Assembly: GCA_905211485.1 (NCBI GenBank)
Contig: CAJMAW010000080.1
Location: forward strand, 1-14,617
Direction of reading: 5' to 3'
Length of the DNA: 14,617 bases
Origin: an uncultured Lentisphaeria bacterium
GTDB taxonomy: Bacteria; Verrucomicrobiota; Lentisphaeria; Victivallales; UBA1829
The stretch's first letter is position 1, and each line of letters begins with the position of its first letter. The position numbers were made by a program, and so were the translations under genes. Shown here piece by piece: positions 12,744 through 14,617 of the stretch. Under the pieces are notes generated by a model. That model was not told the DNA's origin. It was given only the letters and a program-made list of their open reading frames with translations, and ran no database searches.

Positions 12744-14617
12744 TCAGACTCCCGCAAGGGTGGACTGGTAACTTTTCACCATCTCCTCCAGGGACACTGC
12801 AAAACTTCCCCGGCGGGAGCGGAACTGAAGCCCGTGCGCTCCTTCGCAGGTGGTCCCCACCTTTGCAAAGGCGTGCCCCGACAGCAGTTTCTCCAGCATG
12901 GCCGCCTTTTCCGGACGGCAGGTCAGCACAAAACGGCTGTTCGATTCTGAAAAAAGCAGTTCCGGAAGCGAGAGGTTTTCGCCTCCCGGGATCGCATCCA
13001 GATTGATTTCCATCCCGAGTCTGCCTCCCATTGCGCTTTTTGCAAACGCCACGGCAAGTCCCCCGAGCGCAGGAGAGAGTATGGAACTGGGAATGTCCGC
13101 ACGGATGATTTTCCCCATTGCCGCATAGAGGCGCGAGGCTTCCGCCGCATTGACTTTCGGCACCTGGTTCCCGTGGGCTCCGAGCATGGAGAAGTATTCG
13201 CTGCCGCCCAGTTCCGCACGGGTGAGTCCGATCACATAAACCAGGTCTCCGGAGAATTTCGCATCCGGGGATACGGCCTTGGAAACGTCTTCAATTACGC
13301 CGATCGCGCTGAAGAGCACCGTCGGAGGAATGGAGATGCGGCGTCCGCCGCGCGTGCTGTCGTTCTTCATGCTGTCCTTTCCGGAGATGCAGGGAACTTT
13401 GAAGGCGCGGGTGTAGTCGTAGAGCGCCTTGTTCGCGCGGACAAGCTGAGCCATCTTGTATTCTCCGGAGGGATTCTTCTCGCTCTGCACGGGGTCTGGC
13501 CAGCAGAAGTTGTCGAGTCCGGCGATGCGGTCCGGGAGAGCCCCGGCCCCGACGGCGCGCCGGATGGCGAGGTCTATGCTGGAGGCCATCATGTGATAGC
13601 AGTCGATATCGCTGTACCGGGGAAGCAGCCCCGCGGAGAGCACAATCCCCTCTTTGGAAAGCGGTTCCGCCATCAGGACGGCTGCGTCAGAGGCCACGTC
13701 GCGGCAGACTCCGGTGTACGGCTTCAATACGCTCAGCCCTTTCACTTCATGGTCATACTGGCGCGCCTTGTATTCGCCGGAGCAGATGTTCAGGCGGCTC
13801 AGCATGGAAAGAAGATCGTCTTTGAGGGAACGGCGTTCTTCGAGTACGGGTTCGGGAAAGACGGGGGGAGTCCATTTCGCCTTCAGATGCAGTCTCGGGA
13901 GACCGTCGTGCATGAAGGAGATGTCCAAACAGGCCACGGTTCTGTCTCCGTAAGTGATCCGGAATTTTCCGCTGTCGTTGAATTCTCCGAGGACCGTTGC
14001 TTCCACATCCCGTTCCTCCGCCAGCTTCAGAAATTCCGCCAGATTTTCCTTCGGTACGGCGAAACTCATGCGTTCCTGAGCCTCGGAAATCAGAATCTCC
14101 CACGGATTCAGTCCGCTGTATTTGAGCGGAGCCTTTTTGAGATCCATCACGCAGCCTCCGCAGAGGGAGGCCATCTCTCCGACGCTCGAAGACAATCCCC
14201 CCGCTCCGTTGTCCGTGACAAAACGGTAGAGCTGCTTTCCCCTAGCCTCATACATGAAGTCCGCCATCCTCTTCTGTGTGATGGGGTCTCCGATCTGCAC
14301 GGCCTGCACGGGACTGTCCTTATGGAGTTCCTCGCTGGAGAAGGTCGCTCCGTGAATGCCGTCCTTGCCGATTCTTCCGCCGGTCATGACGATCAGGTCT
14401 CCCGGGAGGATTTCCTTTTCCCATCCGTTGCGGTCTCCGATTTTCCGCGGGAGGGTGCCGACGGTGCCGCAGTAGACCAGGGGCTTGCCCAGGTAGCGTT
14501 CATCGAAGACCAGGGAGCCGTTGACGGTGGGGATGCCGGACTTGTTGCCGCCGTGTTCCACGCCTTCACGCACGCCTTCCAGCACGCGGCGGGGATGCAG
14601 CAGGCGCGGGGGCAGTT
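12744..14617 (-). CDS. purL: Phosphoribosylformylglycinamidine synthase, 5' end missing
   Basis: ATP-dependent FGAM synthase of purine synthesis, converting FGAR and ammonia (from glutamine) to FGAM. The 623 visible C-terminal residues run to the natural stop; the gene continues past the right edge, since the frame is open through LPPRLLHPRRV upstream of the GTG at 14585. Motifs include GVEHGGNKSGIPT, DNGAGGLSSSVGEMA, NPWEILISEAQERM, LDNFCWPDP, CISGKDSMKND, IPSSILSPALGGLAVAFAKS and LLFSESNSRF. The long C-terminal part suggests the longer PurL form seen in several anaerobic groups; whether it carries its own glutaminase cannot be judged, as the C-terminus visible here has none. Followed at 12 bases by the Gfo/Idh oxidoreductase. 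Confidence 0.95.
   Translation of the reverse strand, partial: LPPRLLHPRRVLEGVREGVEHGGNKSGIPTVNGSLVFDERYLGKPLVYCGTVGTLPRKIGDRNGWEKEILPGDLIVMTGGRIGKDGIHGATFSSEELHKDSPVQAVQIGDPITQKRMADFMYEARGKQLYRFVTDNGAGGLSSSVGEMASLCGGCVMDLKKAPLKYSGLNPWEILISEAQERMSFAVPKENLAEFLKLAEERDVEATVLGEFNDSGKFRITYGDRTVACLDISFMHDGLPRLHLKAKWTPPVFPEPVLEERRSLKDDLLSMLSRLNICSGEYKARQYDHEVKGLSVLKPYTGVCRDVASDAAVLMAEPLSKEGIVLSAGLLPRYSDIDCYHMMASSIDLAIRRAVGAGALPDRIAGLDNFCWPDPVQSEKNPSGEYKMAQLVRANKALYDYTRAFKVPCISGKDSMKNDSTRGGRRISIPPTVLFSAIGVIEDVSKAVSPDAKFSGDLVYVIGLTRAELGGSEYFSMLGAHGNQVPKVNAAEASRLYAAMGKIIRADIPSSILSPALGGLAVAFAKSAMGGRLGMEINLDAIPGGENLSLPELLFSESNSRFVLTCRPEKAAMLEKLLSGHAFAKVGTTCEGAHGLQFRSRRGSFAVSLEEMVKSYQSTLAGV

Noticed and set aside
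11286..12950. 554-residue open frame on the plus strand opposite the Gfo/Idh oxidoreductase
   Set aside because: Antisense to a clear dehydrogenase and to the end of purL; no family motif and unsuitable composition.

Overview
This window looks like a piece of a Gram-negative, probably anaerobic bacterial chromosome. The evidence for Gram-negative is an arabinose-5-phosphate isomerase of the Kdo/LPS type; the evidence for anaerobic is an EtfBA plus acyl-CoA dehydrogenase cluster whose EtfB resembles bifurcating forms. The DNA is fairly GC-rich, uses normal TGA stops (hisF, kdsD and the glycosyltransferase all end in TGA at the length expected), and has Shine-Dalgarno sites at several genes. 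The mix of genes (GH35 beta-galactosidase, Gfo/Idh/MocA dehydrogenase, long-type PurL, Bacteroidetes-like acyl-CoA dehydrogenase) suggests the Planctomycetes-Verrucomicrobia-Lentisphaerae group, perhaps a gut Lentisphaerae. That assignment is an inference from protein style, not a database result.

Left part (1-5538, all on the minus strand, so read right to left): hisF, a secreted Sel1-repeat protein, then after a good promoter the operon etfB-etfA-acyl-CoA dehydrogenase. The Etf genes are packed tightly: the etfA ribosome binding site lies over the etfB stop, and the dehydrogenase starts 10 bases after etfA. The dehydrogenase frame meets a TGA inside its conserved substrate/FAD-contact motif 23 bases from the window edge.

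Middle part (5539-11246, plus strand): a divergent control region of about 380 bases, then kdsD/kpsF (Kdo synthesis), a cytoplasmic GH35 beta-galactosidase, a strong intrinsic terminator, a 484-base control region with tandem repeats and an extended -10 promoter, a 6-phosphogluconolactonase-like beta-propeller protein, and a small family-2-type glycosyltransferase ending at a terminator. These appear to be separate transcription units rather than one pathway.

Right part (11421-14617, minus strand): the purine gene purL, cut by the right edge, followed 12 bases later by a Gfo/Idh/MocA oxidoreductase with an unusual cysteine-rich insert.

Most of the window is housekeeping and carbohydrate metabolism. 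I see no tRNA, rRNA, CRISPR array, insertion sequence or phage gene, and no clear new multi-gene system. The points most worth a second look are the interrupted acyl-CoA dehydrogenase, the likely electron-bifurcating EtfB, the odd active-site loop of HisF, the cysteine cluster in the purL-linked dehydrogenase, and the repeat-bearing regulatory regions.
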